Origin: Notoacmeibacter sp.
Lineage (GTDB): Bacteria; Pseudomonadota; Alphaproteobacteria; Rhizobiales; Rhizobiaceae
NCBI GenBank assembly: GCA_019912385.1
Contig: JAIOIW010000079.1
Span: 1 to 58,955, forward strand
Length of the DNA: 58,955 nt
Reading direction: 5' to 3'
A program made the translations under genes and the position numbers. The notes beneath the pieces were generated by a model. The model was not told where the DNA came from, searched no databases, and was given only the letters and a program-made list of their open reading frames with translations. Positions 50,598-58,955 of the stretch are shown in pieces; the stretch's first letter is position 1, and every line of letters starts with the position of its first letter.

Positions 50598-53110
50598 CTG
50601 TCTGTCGCCTCACTGAATATCTCGTCCGCGGTTTCGGCCAGCAGGGCGTCATCGGCGTCGCCCGTGATCCGCTCCTTGCCGATTTCGAGCATGACCGGTA
50701 CGGCCAGCGGCGAAATGCGGTCCAGATTCTTATGCACGATTCGACCCTTTATGCGCGACAGCATTTCGCCAAGTCTCCTGACATCGAGCAAGCCCGCGGC
50801 GGCATCCGCGCGCGTGGCCTGCAGCAGAACATGATCTGGTTCATGGCTTCGCAACACGTCGTAGATCAAGTCCGAGGACACCGTGACCTGGCGCCCGGTC
50901 TTTTCCTGGCCAGGATGGCGTTTTTCGATCAGGCCGGAAATCAGGGCGCAATTGCGGAAGGCCCGCTTCAGCAGATAGCTTTCGTCAAGCCATGCCTCCA
51001 GATCATCGCCAAGCATGTCCTGGTCGAACAGCGCGGATAGCGACATCTCTTTCGTACGAAACATGCGACCGAGATCGCGCAGGCTCCAGACCGCCAACGC
51101 GTATTCGCTCGCGACAAAACCGAGCGGACGGGCACCGGCCCGCTCCATGCGCCGTGTCAGCAACATGCCGAGCGTCTGGTGAGCGAGCCGGCCTTCGAAC
51201 GGGTAGGCGACCATGTAGTAGCGGTCCGCACGCGGAAAGGTCTCGACGAGCAGATCACTGCGCCCCGGCAGGACCGATTTCTCCTTTTGCAGGCGCAGCC
51301 AGTCGGTCACCTGGTCGGGCAGCGCTCGCCATCGGGCCGGTTCGGCGACCATCGCGCGGACCTGCTCGGCCAGATAGGTGGAAAGCGGAAACTTGCCTCC
51401 GGCGTAATAGGGTACCTTCGCGTCCCTGCCCGGTGCGCTCGACACGATGCATTCGTTTTCGCGGATCCCCTCGAAGGCGAGCACCTTTCCCGAAAAAAGG
51501 AAGGTTTCGCCAGGTGAGAGCGATTCCAGGAATCCCTCCTCGATCTTCCCGAGGACCGGTCCGCCCCTCGCGACAGTGCCTTTTCCGCGTTGCCGGGTCA
51601 GGCGCACATTGAGCATCGGCGCCTCGATGATCGTGCCGACATTCAGCCGGTATTGCTGGGCAACACGCGGATGAGAGATGCGCCACGTCCCGTCAGCCGT
51701 CAGGCGGATGCGGGCATAGCGTTCGTAGGCGCGCAGGGCGTAGCCGCCGGTCGCGACGAAATCGACGACACGGTCGAACGTTTCGCGATCAAGCCGTGCG
51801 TAAGGTGCGGCCGAACGCACCTCGTCATAAAGCTCGTCTCCTCGAAACGGCGCCGCGCACGCAGTGCCGAGCACGTGCTGGGCAAGCACATCGAGCGCGC
51901 CTTCGCCCAATGGCGGTGTATCCTGAGCACCGAGATAGTTGGCCTCTAGGGCCGCTTCGCATTCCAGGACCTCGAACCGGTTTGCCGGAACGAGGATCGC
52001 GCGCGAGGGTTCGTCCATGCGGTGGTTGGAGCGTCCGATGCGCTGCGCAAGACGGCTTGCGCCCTTTGGTGCGCCAACGTGAACGACAAAGTCGACATCT
52101 CCCCAGTCGATTCCCAGGTCGAGCGTGGAGGTGGCAACGATCGCGCGCAGGCTGTTGGTCGCCATCGCCTTCTCGACCCGCCGACGCTGGCCGGCATCGA
52201 GAGAACCGTGGTGCAGGGCGATCGGCAGGCAGTCTTCATTGACGCGCCAGAGTTCCTGGAACAGCAATTCCGCCTGACTGCGCGTGTTCACGAAGAGCAA
52301 CGTGGTGCGGTGCCTGCGTATCGCGTCGTAGATTTCAGGGATCGCGTAGCGCGCCGAATGCCCGGCCCATGATACGCGTTCTTCCGATTCAAGGATGGTG
52401 ATCTCGGGTTTGGCGCCGCCCACGACTTGTATGATGTCGGCCATCTGACCGGCCTGGTCCTGCCCGACCAGCCATTTGCGCAACCCGTCGGGCTCGGCGA
52501 CCGTTGCCGACAATCCGATCGTCTGGAGGCCGGGACGCATCGTGCGCAGGCGCGCCAGCCCAAGTGACAGAAGGTGACCGCGCTTCGATGTCACGAGCGA
52601 ATGCAGTTCATCCAGGATAACGCGGCGCAGGTCGGAAAAGAATCTTCCGGCATCTTTCGACGCGATCAGCAGGGCAAGTTGCTCCGGCGTCGTCAGCATG
52701 ATGTCGGGCGGCGCCAGCTTCTGACGCTGGCGTTTGTGCTGGGGCGTGTCGCCGGTCCGGTTCTCGATGGAAACGGGCAGGCCCATTTCGCCGATGGGCC
52801 TTTCCAGATTGCGCTGGATATCGACGGCAAGCGCCTTCAGAGGCGAGATGTAGAGCGTGTGGACACCGCGCGCCATTTCGCCTGGCCGCGGCTTTGGGCG
52901 GCTGGCCAAATCGACAAGCGACGGCATGAAACCGGCAAGCGTCTTGCCGGCACCTGTGGGCGCGATGAGCAGGACGGACCGGCCCGCGCCGACGCGCGAC
53001 AGCAGGTCGATCTGGTGGGCGCGCGGCGACCAGCCTCGCTCCGCGAACCAATCCCGGAACGTCTGCGGCAGCAGGTCGCCGGTCTGTGCCTGCATGACGG
53101 GTGCATCCAT
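50594..53110 (-). CDS. Ligase-associated DEXH-box helicase (Lhr-like)
   Basis: 838 residues from the ATG at 53110. SF2 motifs: Walker A LLIAPTGAGKTLAG, motif II VILDELHSLV, motif III GLSATVAE, and the C-terminal SRLAQRIGRSNHRM with the arginine finger. The remainder matches the Lhr-type winged helix and DUF domains. It probably unwinds DNA:RNA or DNA structures in repair together with PdeM. No ribosome site is obvious in front of the start, so a nearby alternative ATG at 53095 is possible. Confidence 0.9.
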   Translation of the reverse strand: MDAPVMQAQTGDLLPQTFRDWFAERGWSPRAHQIDLLSRVGAGRSVLLIAPTGAGKTLAGFMPSLVDLASRPKPRPGEMARGVHTLYISPLKALAVDIQRNLERPIGEMGLPVSIENRTGDTPQHKRQRQKLAPPDIMLTTPEQLALLIASKDAGRFFSDLRRVILDELHSLVTSKRGHLLSLGLARLRTMRPGLQTIGLSATVAEPDGLRKWLVGQDQAGQMADIIQVVGGAKPEITILESEERVSWAGHSARYAIPEIYDAIRRHRTTLLFVNTRSQAELLFQELWRVNEDCLPIALHHGSLDAGQRRRVEKAMATNSLRAIVATSTLDLGIDWGDVDFVVHVGAPKGASRLAQRIGRSNHRMDEPSRAILVPANRFEVLECEAALEANYLGAQDTPPLGEGALDVLAQHVLGTACAAPFRGDELYDEVRSAAPYARLDRETFDRVVDFVATGGYALRAYERYARIRLTADGTWRISHPRVAQQYRLNVGTIIEAPMLNVRLTRQRGKGTVARGGPVLGKIEEGFLESLSPGETFLFSGKVLAFEGIRENECIVSSAPGRDAKVPYYAGGKFPLSTYLAEQVRAMVAEPARWRALPDQVTDWLRLQKEKSVLPGRSDLLVETFPRADRYYMVAYPFEGRLAHQTLGMLLTRRMERAGARPLGFVASEYALAVWSLRDLGRMFRTKEMSLSALFDQDMLGDDLEAWLDESYLLKRAFRNCALISGLIEKRHPGQEKTGRQVTVSSDLIYDVLRSHEPDHVLLQATRADAAAGLLDVRRLGEMLSRIKGRIVHKNLDRISPLAVPVMLEIGKERITGDADDALLAETADEIFSEATDR

Positions 53111-53185
53111 ATCCACGGATCAAGCAATAGGCGACCGCCGCGGCTTCGCCAAGCTTGCGCGTCATGGCCCGTGCCGTTGTTTCGC

Positions 53186-54232
53186 CTAGTTGGGTACGAA
53201 AACCTTGATGGAGAGAATGTCGACCGCTGCTTTCCCCGCCGAAATATCGGGCGTCAACGCGATGGAACCGGCCGATCCAGGCGCCCGGTCGGGCAATTCG
53301 ATTTCGAACAGAAACTCATTGGGCGCCGTCTCGACATCATAGCGTTTGCGTCCACAGTCGCCGAGTTCGGCAAAATTGCAGCGTATCGACATCTGCGTGC
53401 CCTGCTCCTCGCTGGTCTTGGCAACAATATCGAAGATCACACGCTTGCCGGCCATTTGCTCGAGCGCTCCCTGGCCGACATCAAACAGGACGGCAGAGTC
53501 GGTCGAACTCGGCTCGATCCGCAGAACCGAAATCGTGCCTTCGTCAACGACGGATACGGTGGTTCCGCCAGGCGCTACCGCCGTGGTCAGATCGTCGGGC
53601 GTGAAAATCGTAATCCAGTTTCCGTCACCCGTGGTGCCGCCGGCGATACCGTTTGCGGTCGATTGATCAGCGGGAACGAAATCATCTCCCTGCAGAACCG
53701 GGGGCGGATTGGGCACGCTCCCGTCGCGCTCCGCCTGCGGCAGAAGCAAACCGCTGCTGACGATCCACCAGATACCGATCCCGATGGACGACAAGACGAG
53801 GGCGAAGACCAGCAGCCAGGTAAAAGGCCGGCGCCGGCGTTCGGCGCCATCTTCCCCCGCGACCTGATCGCGTTGCGGTGGCCGCAGTTCCGCGACGAAA
53901 TCCGTTTCCGCTTCCTGCCTGGCGGCTTCGGCGGGTTCCGAACGGCGAACCGGCGACACCTGCGGTTGCGCGGGCGGCTGGTGCGGCGGAGGGGCGGGCC
54001 GAGTTTCTCCCAGCGTTTCGACGGCAGGAAGAAACTCCGTTTCTATCCTGCGAATCACGTCGCGCAACGCCTTGCGGCGGCGCTCCCCGGCTTCCGGCGC
54101 CGCGTCGGAATGCGCTGCAATCGATTTCTCGAGCGCCGACATGGCGGACAGATAAACGCGCTCGCGGAATGCCCGGCTTTCGGCCTTGCCCTTGGCCAGG
54201 GCATTGCGAATTGCCTGTTCCACGCCGTCCAA
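53186..54232 (-). CDS. Uncharacterised single-pass membrane protein
   Basis: 348 residues from a TTG that has GGAGGG eight bases upstream; the longer upstream frame shows no start site or conservation. The N-terminal cytoplasmic helix region (LDGVEQAIRNALAKGKAESR) is followed by a proline-rich linker and one transmembrane helix (WLLVFALVLSSIGIGIWWIV). The outer C-terminal 200 residues are beta-rich and show a jelly-roll-like pattern (VIFDIVAKTSEEQGTQMSIR). The family is found in Rhizobiales but has no known role. Confidence 0.7.
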   Translation of the reverse strand: MDGVEQAIRNALAKGKAESRAFRERVYLSAMSALEKSIAAHSDAAPEAGERRRKALRDVIRRIETEFLPAVETLGETRPAPPPHQPPAQPQVSPVRRSEPAEAARQEAETDFVAELRPPQRDQVAGEDGAERRRRPFTWLLVFALVLSSIGIGIWWIVSSGLLLPQAERDGSVPNPPPVLQGDDFVPADQSTANGIAGGTTGDGNWITIFTPDDLTTAVAPGGTTVSVVDEGTISVLRIEPSSTDSAVLFDVGQGALEQMAGKRVIFDIVAKTSEEQGTQMSIRCNFAELGDCGRKRYDVETAPNEFLFEIELPDRAPGSAGSIALTPDISAGKAAVDILSIKVFVPN

Positions 54233-54434
54233 ATCCTGTCCCTCCGCCTTGTGCCGGTTAGGAATATGGTTAGCCCCAGCCGGACATGTGATCAACCGGA
54301 ATGGGCTTGCATGCATGTTAGGTCTGCACGGTTTTAATGATTTTGCAATTGCAATCAAAGGCTGTGTTCTTGGCAATTGCTACCAACCGGCATTTTTTTG
54401 CGCTTGCCCACGCGGGCCAATCTGCTAGAAAAGA

Positions 54435-54456
54435 TTAACGTTTACGGAAACGTCAA
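54435..54456 (+). promoter_or_regulatory. MerR-type operator C, upstream of nitronate monooxygenase gene
   Basis: Arms TTAACGTTT and AAACGTCAA around ACGG, 19 of 22 positions identical to operator A at 42715. It ends 20 bp before the gene's ATG, overlapping where a promoter would stand. Confidence 0.7.
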
Positions 54457-54476
54457 ATACCGGGAGGGAGCCAGAG

Positions 54477-55430
54477 ATGTCATTGCCGGACATTCTGAAA
54501 GACAGGTTGCGCATTCCGGTTGTCGGCTCCCCGCTTTTCATCATATCCCACCCGCCCCTGGTGCTGGCGCAGTGCAAGGCGGGGATCGTCGGTTCGTTTC
54601 CTGCACTCAATGCCCGCCCGGAAGCCCAACTCGACGAGTGGCTGGCCGAAATCACCGAAGACCTCGCGAGTTACGATGCCGCGAATCCGACCAAACCTTC
54701 CGCGCCATTTGCGGTAAACCAGATCGTGCACAAGACGAACACGCGCCTGGAGCATGATCTTTCCATGTGTGTGAAGTACAAGGTTCCCATCGTCATCACC
54801 TCACTTGGCGCCGTACCCGAGGTCAACGACGCGATCCATTCCTATGGCGGTATCGTGCTGCACGACATCATCCATGATCGCCACGCGCGCAAGGCGATCG
54901 AGAAAGGCGCGGACGGACTGATCGCCGTTGCCACCGGGGCCGGCGGCCATGCCGGCACGTTATCACCCTTCGCGTTGCTGCAGGAAATCCGGCAATGGTT
55001 CGACGGACCGCTTCTATTGAGCGGTGCAATCGCGAATGGCGGTGCGATCCTGGCCGCGCAAGCAGCCGGCGCCGACATGGCCTATATCGGTTCGCCGTTC
55101 ATCGCGACCGAAGAGGCGCGCGCCGTCGAAGGCTACAAGCAGATGATCGTCGGCTCCAAGGCGGCCGACATTGTTTATACGAATCTGTTTACCGGCGTGC
55201 ACGGCAATTACCTGAAGGGCTCGATCGCCAAGGCCGGCATGGATCCCGACCGCCTGCCGGAAAGCGACCCCTCGAAGATGAATTTCGGCGGCGACAAGAC
55301 CAAGGCCTGGAAGGACATCTGGGGTTGCGGACAGGGCATCGGTGCGGTCGATGCGATCATCCCCGCCGGCGCGCTGGTCGATCGCCTCGCGCGCGAATAC
55401 GCGGAGACCAAGACGAGGCTCTGCGCCTGA
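54477..55430 (+). CDS. Nitronate monooxygenase family protein
   Basis: 317 residues from an ATG behind GGGAGG. FMN-dependent TIM-barrel enzyme of the 2-nitropropane dioxygenase group: RIPVVGSPLFIISHPPLVLA at the start, AVATGAGGHAGTLSPFALLQ with the active His, and GGAILAAQAAGADMAYIGSP binding the FMN phosphate. It oxidises nitronates, but members near acyl-CoA genes may act on other oxidised acyl substrates. The MerR palindrome upstream ties it to the fatty-acid operon 12 kb away. Confidence 0.88.
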   Translation: MSLPDILKDRLRIPVVGSPLFIISHPPLVLAQCKAGIVGSFPALNARPEAQLDEWLAEITEDLASYDAANPTKPSAPFAVNQIVHKTNTRLEHDLSMCVKYKVPIVITSLGAVPEVNDAIHSYGGIVLHDIIHDRHARKAIEKGADGLIAVATGAGGHAGTLSPFALLQEIRQWFDGPLLLSGAIANGGAILAAQAAGADMAYIGSPFIATEEARAVEGYKQMIVGSKAADIVYTNLFTGVHGNYLKGSIAKAGMDPDRLPESDPSKMNFGGDKTKAWKDIWGCGQGIGAVDAIIPAGALVDRLAREYAETKTRLCA

Positions 55431-55489
55431 CGGGACCTATGCGACGAGTTCGAGGCGCGCCGTCGCCTTACGCGATCCTGAAGCACCGA

Positions 55490-56140
55490 TCAGCCTCCAG
55501 CACTTGCGTGCCAGACGGGACCGAACCCGGCGCGCAAGGCGGCAATGGTGGATTTCGGCGTTACCAGGGTTACCGGAGCATCCGGCAGGTCGGATAGTGG
55601 CCAAGGTGTCTGAAAGCCGGCAAACGACCAAGGCAAGGCGCACCGTCCCTTCAAAGCGAACAACATACCGCCCGCCTTGGCCATCGTGCCGTCCGGGAAC
55701 CTGCGGAGGTCGACCGGTAAAAGCCGCCGGGGCGGATGTCTTGTGGAGAGATGCCTTTCGGCATGCAGCCGGCCATCGATCTCAGGTGCCCTTGGCGCGA
55801 CGATCCGGTTGCCTTCGGCAAATGCCGCTGCAAAAGCGATCGCGGCCGGGCGCCGGCAGAAGAAACATGGCCGATGGCCCGCGGCCAGCGCCGTCACCTC
55901 GTCGAGGAAGAACAATTCCGTCCACCCCACGGAACCCCGCGGCCCGTTGCGGCCCCAGACGTCGCGCCTGCGCCCTTTGAAATCACAGGTACAGACGATC
56001 CATGCCCTGGTCGTCCAGCGCCTTGAAGTCAGGGCCCGGCGGTCCGGGTCGTGGACAATCCCGCGATTGCCGGTGAACATGCCACGCGCCGGATCGGCGA
56101 ACAGTCGCCCGAGCGGATCGACCCGGTTTTGCAGCGGCAT
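55490..56140 (-). CDS. Conserved hypothetical protein with a CFFC motif
   Basis: 216 residues, start ATG six bp after the LysE-family gene stop. It contains GWTELFFLDEVTALAAGHRP followed by CFFCRRPAAIAF, a possible metal or redox cysteine pair, and WIVCTCDFKGRRRDVWG. The pattern is known to me only as an unannotated rhizobial protein. Not secreted. No domain is recognised, so no function is proposed. Confidence 0.65.
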   Translation of the reverse strand: MPLQNRVDPLGRLFADPARGMFTGNRGIVHDPDRRALTSRRWTTRAWIVCTCDFKGRRRDVWGRNGPRGSVGWTELFFLDEVTALAAGHRPCFFCRRPAAIAFAAAFAEGNRIVAPRAPEIDGRLHAERHLSTRHPPRRLLPVDLRRFPDGTMAKAGGMLFALKGRCALPWSFAGFQTPWPLSDLPDAPVTLVTPKSTIAALRAGFGPVWHASAGG

Positions 56141-56145
56141 CGCGC

Positions 56146-56790
56146 TCAGGCGGCGCGCCGGGCAAACAGCGAGGCAATTCCCGCTGATATGAGGAACACC
56201 GCACCGGTGCGCGAAGCCGCTCCGAGGACGGCGGGACGGCGGACCAGTTGCCGGGCTGCACCGGCAAGCCAGACATAAGCCGCCGCGTTGAGCATGCCGA
56301 GAATGACGAAAGTCGTGATCAGCACTACCGCCTGGCCGGCAAAGTCGTGCGCAGGCGTGATGAACTGCGGCACGAAGGCCATGAAAAAAACGATACCCTT
56401 GGGATTGAACAATGTGACCAGAAAGGCATCGCGAAAGATCGGCCACTGTCTCTCGCCGGTTGCCTTGCCAGCAAGATCCAGCGCCATCGGCGTCACCGGC
56501 GAGCGCCACATCTTGACGCCGATCCAGACGAGATAGATTGCGCCCGCCCATTTAACCACGACAAACGCCGACGACGACGTGGCCAGGATCGCACCGATTC
56601 CGACCAGTGACGCCGTCGCGGCGGCAAGATCGCCCAACCCGACCCCGATCACCGAAGCCATCGCGACTCGCCGACCGTGCGCCAGCGCCTGGCTGATTAC
56701 CATGATGATCGTGGGCCCCGGAATGACCAGCAGCACGAAACTGGCTGCGGCAAATGCGGCGAGCAGATGCGGTTCGACGGGAAGTGTCAT
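56146..56790 (-). CDS. LysE-family amino-acid exporter
   Basis: 214 residues with six hydrophobic segments. RhtB/LysE signature FVLLVIPGPTIIMVISQALA at the N-terminus, GAIYLVWIGVKMWRSP and the conserved DAFLVTLFNPKGIVFFMAFV. These proteins export amino acids or related metabolites. The actual substrate is not predictable. Probably transcribed with the downstream hypothetical gene (five bp apart). Confidence 0.9.
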   Translation of the reverse strand: MTLPVEPHLLAAFAAASFVLLVIPGPTIIMVISQALAHGRRVAMASVIGVGLGDLAAATASLVGIGAILATSSSAFVVVKWAGAIYLVWIGVKMWRSPVTPMALDLAGKATGERQWPIFRDAFLVTLFNPKGIVFFMAFVPQFITPAHDFAGQAVVLITTFVILGMLNAAAYVWLAGAARQLVRRPAVLGAASRTGAVFLISAGIASLFARRAA

Positions 56791-56916
56791 GATGGTCTCC
56801 GGTTTGGACCGGATTGAGCCGCCGCGCGCCGTAACTTGTCAAGAGCGAACAACACTTCCAACGCGCACCGCAAACCTGCTAGGAAAACGCGATTTCGCAG
56901 AGACGGAACCAGCCCA

Positions 56917-57615
56917 TTGAGCGTCCTCGTCGTCCAGAATTTCGAAAATACCGGCCTCGGCCTCGTCGGCCGCGCGCTTGAGGAAGCCGCGCGTCCGGTT
57001 TCCCTCGTCGCCGCACATGAAGGTGCCACGATACCCGATACCCATGACGGCCATGATGCGCTGATCGTGCTCGGCGGAGGGCAGAACGCACTCGACGACG
57101 TAGGCAGTCCGTGGCTACCGGACCTGGTCGCGCTGATGGGCGCGTTCGCGGACGCCGACAAGGCGGTACTCGGCATCTGCCTCGGAGGCCAGTTGCTGGC
57201 CCGCGCGCTCGGCGGACACAATCATATCGGGACAGCGAGCGAATTTGCCTGGCAGCGGGTGGACCTTACCGATGAGGGCTGCCGCGACCCCCTGTTTGCC
57301 GGGCTCGACGCCCGGTTCAGCGCATTCCAGTGGCACGACGATACGTTTTCGCTGCCGCCGCGCGCGCTACACCTGGCTTCCAGCTCCACAGTGCCCGTCC
57401 AGGCTTTTCGCTACGGCCGCGCGGCATATGGGATCCAGTTCCATTTCGAGGCCGACCGTGAACTCGTGCAACACTGGAACAATGCCTTCGCGGACTATCT
57501 CGCAGAGGCCCAACCCGGCTGGACGGAACGCCATGCCCGCGAAGCTGCCATCCACGGGCCCGGCGCCGACACCGCCGGGCTGTCGATCGCGCGCGCCTGG
57601 GTGGGTTTGATCTGA
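56917..57615 (+). CDS. Class I glutamine amidotransferase
   Basis: 232 residues from a TTG, because similarity to the family begins at LSVLVVQNFENTGLG; an upstream codon at 56836 would add 27 atypical residues. The nucleophilic cysteine is in AVLGICLGGQLLARALGG, and the His/Glu pair in AAYGIQFHFEADRELV. The domain transfers ammonia from glutamine to a partner or hydrolyses a gamma-glutamyl bond. No synthetase domain is fused or adjacent. It is divergent from the LysE-family gene. Confidence 0.85.
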   Translation: MSVLVVQNFENTGLGLVGRALEEAARPVSLVAAHEGATIPDTHDGHDALIVLGGGQNALDDVGSPWLPDLVALMGAFADADKAVLGICLGGQLLARALGGHNHIGTASEFAWQRVDLTDEGCRDPLFAGLDARFSAFQWHDDTFSLPPRALHLASSSTVPVQAFRYGRAAYGIQFHFEADRELVQHWNNAFADYLAEAQPGWTERHAREAAIHGPGADTAGLSIARAWVGLI

Positions 57616-57627
57616 GGCAAGAGCCGA

Positions 57628-58248
57628 TCAATCCCAGATAGAGACATCCTTGCCCTCGGCCTCAAGGCGCTGCCTCCGCTCGATGATGAAGTCCTGGAAA
57701 AACCGGTCGTGGTAAGCGCCGCTGGCGACATAGTCGAACATCGAGACGAAGTGATAGGGCTTGAAGTAGCCGGGCATTATGGCAGCAGCGGCCTGAGCCG
57801 CCGGCTTTCCAGCCGGATCGCCATCCTTGGCAAGGAAAATCAGGGTAGGCGTGAACAACATGCCCCATTTGCGGATGAGATCGCGCTCGGCCATCGCCGT
57901 GCCGTCCGTATCGACGACTTCGCGCGAACCACGCAGGTCGAGTTGGACCACGTTGAAATTGGCGCGGATGATATCGACAATTTCCGGATCGCGCAGATTG
58001 ACGCGATGCATCTCGCGGCAATAGGGGCAGCCGGCCTGTTCGACGACAATCACCAACCCTTTGCCGGCGGCCTTCGCTTCCGTGAAGTCGTCGCCAATGT
58101 CGAGGAAGGACTGGAGGAACCAGTCGGGATGATGGAGCCCGTCGTCGCCGAGGCGGGGCTCGGGCAGCAAGTCCAGGGCCATTGCGGGAAACGACAAAAG
58201 AGCGCCGGCAATAGCCGACAGGATCAAGAGAAGCGGTCTACGTTGCAT
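57628..58248 (-). CDS. Periplasmic thioredoxin-like protein (SoxW-like)
   Basis: 206 residues from an ATG with AGGAG upstream; a GTG three codons earlier is less well placed. A signal peptide (LLLILSAIAGALLSFPAMA) is followed by a thioredoxin fold with VVEQAGCPYCREMHRVNL, a CPYC active site, and cis-Pro region MLFTPTLIFLAKDG. SoxW-type proteins reduce periplasmic partners, for example in thiosulfate oxidation or cytochrome maturation. No sox genes are nearby, so the partner is unknown. Confidence 0.85.
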   Translation of the reverse strand: MQRRPLLLILSAIAGALLSFPAMALDLLPEPRLGDDGLHHPDWFLQSFLDIGDDFTEAKAAGKGLVIVVEQAGCPYCREMHRVNLRDPEIVDIIRANFNVVQLDLRGSREVVDTDGTAMAERDLIRKWGMLFTPTLIFLAKDGDPAGKPAAQAAAAIMPGYFKPYHFVSMFDYVASGAYHDRFFQDFIIERRQRLEAEGKDVSIWD

Positions 58249-58472
58249 TTTTGACACTCTCCTTTTTTACCATGTGTAGATCATGTCACAGAACTCTGGC
58301 GTCACCCAACTTATTACACTAGTAAGTCGCCGCCCTCGCTGGAAGGCGTTGATTCCCAGGCCGGCATGAAGAGCTTCTGCTCCGTTCCGAAAGTCGGCAA
58401 GCGGCTCTTTCGTTTCTCCGGAAACCGGATGGTAACAATGTCGAGCGCTTTAATGTTGGAAGATAAATCGAG

Positions 58473-58610
58473 ATGACGCCCGTGAAAGCTGCGCTTCTTT
58501 CCCTGTTCATGCTGACCGCGATCGCGATGTGGGGCATCGGAATCTACTCCGCGGACGCTGCGGCAGACCATACCGATGCCGATGGCTATGGTGTCGTTTC
58601 GACCCGGTAG
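58473..58610 (+). CDS. Small secreted or membrane protein, 45 residues
   Basis: ATG behind GGAAGATAAATCGAG. The peptide MTPVKAALLSLFMLTAIAMW is a hydrophobic signal or anchor, followed by a short acidic tail (DAAADHTDADGYGVV). The position next to another membrane protein gene on the same strand, 102 bp upstream, supports it. No family recognised. Confidence 0.5.
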   Translation: MTPVKAALLSLFMLTAIAMWGIGIYSADAAADHTDADGYGVVSTR

Positions 58611-58712
58611 GCCAGTCGCCGTTCGGGCTGACCTGATACCCGTCAATGCGCCGCCCCACCTGTTTTCCAAGGTTGTCCAGTGAATAGACCCCAAAAAGAG
58701 GGTGTCTTCGTC

Positions 58713-58955
58713 ATGACAATCGCAAAACTCGCGGTCCTCGCCGGATTTGCCGTCGCCGTCTGGGCGTTCTGCGGAGCAATCATGGGGATCGGCCCGCTGT
58801 TCATGAGCATGAATGCGACGCTGACGGTCCATGCAATCGGCGGCCCGCTGGGCGCGGCTGTCGCAGCATGGATCTATGCCCGGCGATTCGGCTACACGGG
58901 CCCGGTCCCCACGGCGATCACCTTCGTTGCGGTCGCCCTGTTTCTCGATTTCTTC
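58713..58955 (+). CDS. Membrane protein, cut by the window edge
   Basis: 81 codons to the end of the window, no stop. Starts at an ATG with GAGGG ten bases upstream. At least three hydrophobic segments: VLAGFAVAVWAFCGAIMGIG, GGPLGAAVAAWIY and AITFVAVALFLDFF. No family is assigned from this fragment. Confidence 0.6.
   Translation, partial: MTIAKLAVLAGFAVAVWAFCGAIMGIGPLFMSMNATLTVHAIGGPLGAAVAAWIYARRFGYTGPVPTAITFVAVALFLDFF

Noticed and set aside
58314-58832. 172-codon minus-strand frame at the right end.
   Set aside because: Opposite two small plus-strand genes with ribosome sites and membrane helices; its own translation is atypical and has no domain.
1-58955. CRISPR arrays, rRNA or prophage structural genes.
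   Set aside because: No regularly spaced repeats, rRNA stretches or capsid/tail/portal-type proteins are visible; the S24 regulator at 33.5 kb has no phage neighbours.

Overview
The window looks like a chromosomal segment of a free-living alphaproteobacterium of the Hyphomicrobiales (Rhizobiales) type. Several points support this: a gcrA cell-cycle regulator with a cluster of GANTC (CcrM) sites upstream, a PodJ-like polar organizer, the argD-argF-hslO gene order, a SAM-II riboswitch in front of metZ, class I lysyl-tRNA synthetase, and high GC throughout. No tRNA, rRNA or CRISPR array was found. All calls come from reading the sequence and from knowledge of the families; no database search was run.

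Layout. 1-7 kb: a lipoprotein metallopeptidase, a YggT-like protein, an acetate-type Na+/solute symporter with its DUF4212 partner, and a fused exonuclease-CBS-DUF294 protein. 7-13 kb: an alkaline-phosphatase-superfamily (LTA-synthase-like) membrane enzyme with a probable C-terminal carbohydrate-binding module, dCTP deaminase, SAM-II riboswitch plus metZ, a CDP-alcohol phosphatidyltransferase and apaG. 13-20.8 kb: argD-argF-hslO, gcrA, phoU, phoR and ppk2. The pst transporter genes usually found between phoR and phoU are absent.

20.8-25.4 kb is a 4.5-kb accessory element bounded by imperfect 27/28-bp direct repeats. It has integrated into the 3' end of a family-2 glycosyltransferase gene, whose last codons are now stranded next to ppk2. 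It carries a RelE/Phd toxin-antitoxin pair, an IS1595-like transposase divergent from a DUF6471 protein with repeated operator-like motifs between them, and several unknown genes. It has no recognisable integrase. The glycosyltransferase also carries a frameshift.

27-29.5 kb holds a compact quorum-sensing cassette: luxR-type regulator, luxI-type synthase and a crotonase, in the same order as the mqsRIC genes of Mesorhizobium, which make unsaturated acyl-homoserine lactones. 29.6-34.2 kb: a periplasmic solute-binding protein, TerB, lysK, a thermonuclease-like protein and a LexA-like S24 regulator. 34.2-43.3 kb: a fatty-acid beta-oxidation operon (two acyl-CoA dehydrogenases, thiolase, FadB-type enzyme, thioesterase and others) under a MerR-family regulator. 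A near-identical palindrome precedes the operon, the merR gene and a distant nitronate monooxygenase gene at 54.5 kb, which suggests a small local regulon.

43.7-58.9 kb: podJ, a TSUP permease with a TIGR02186 protein, DUF3429, the PdeM nuclease/Lhr-like helicase pair without its usual DNA ligase partner, several uncharacterised proteins, a LysE exporter, a class I glutamine amidotransferase, a SoxW-like thioredoxin, and two small membrane proteins, the last cut by the window edge.
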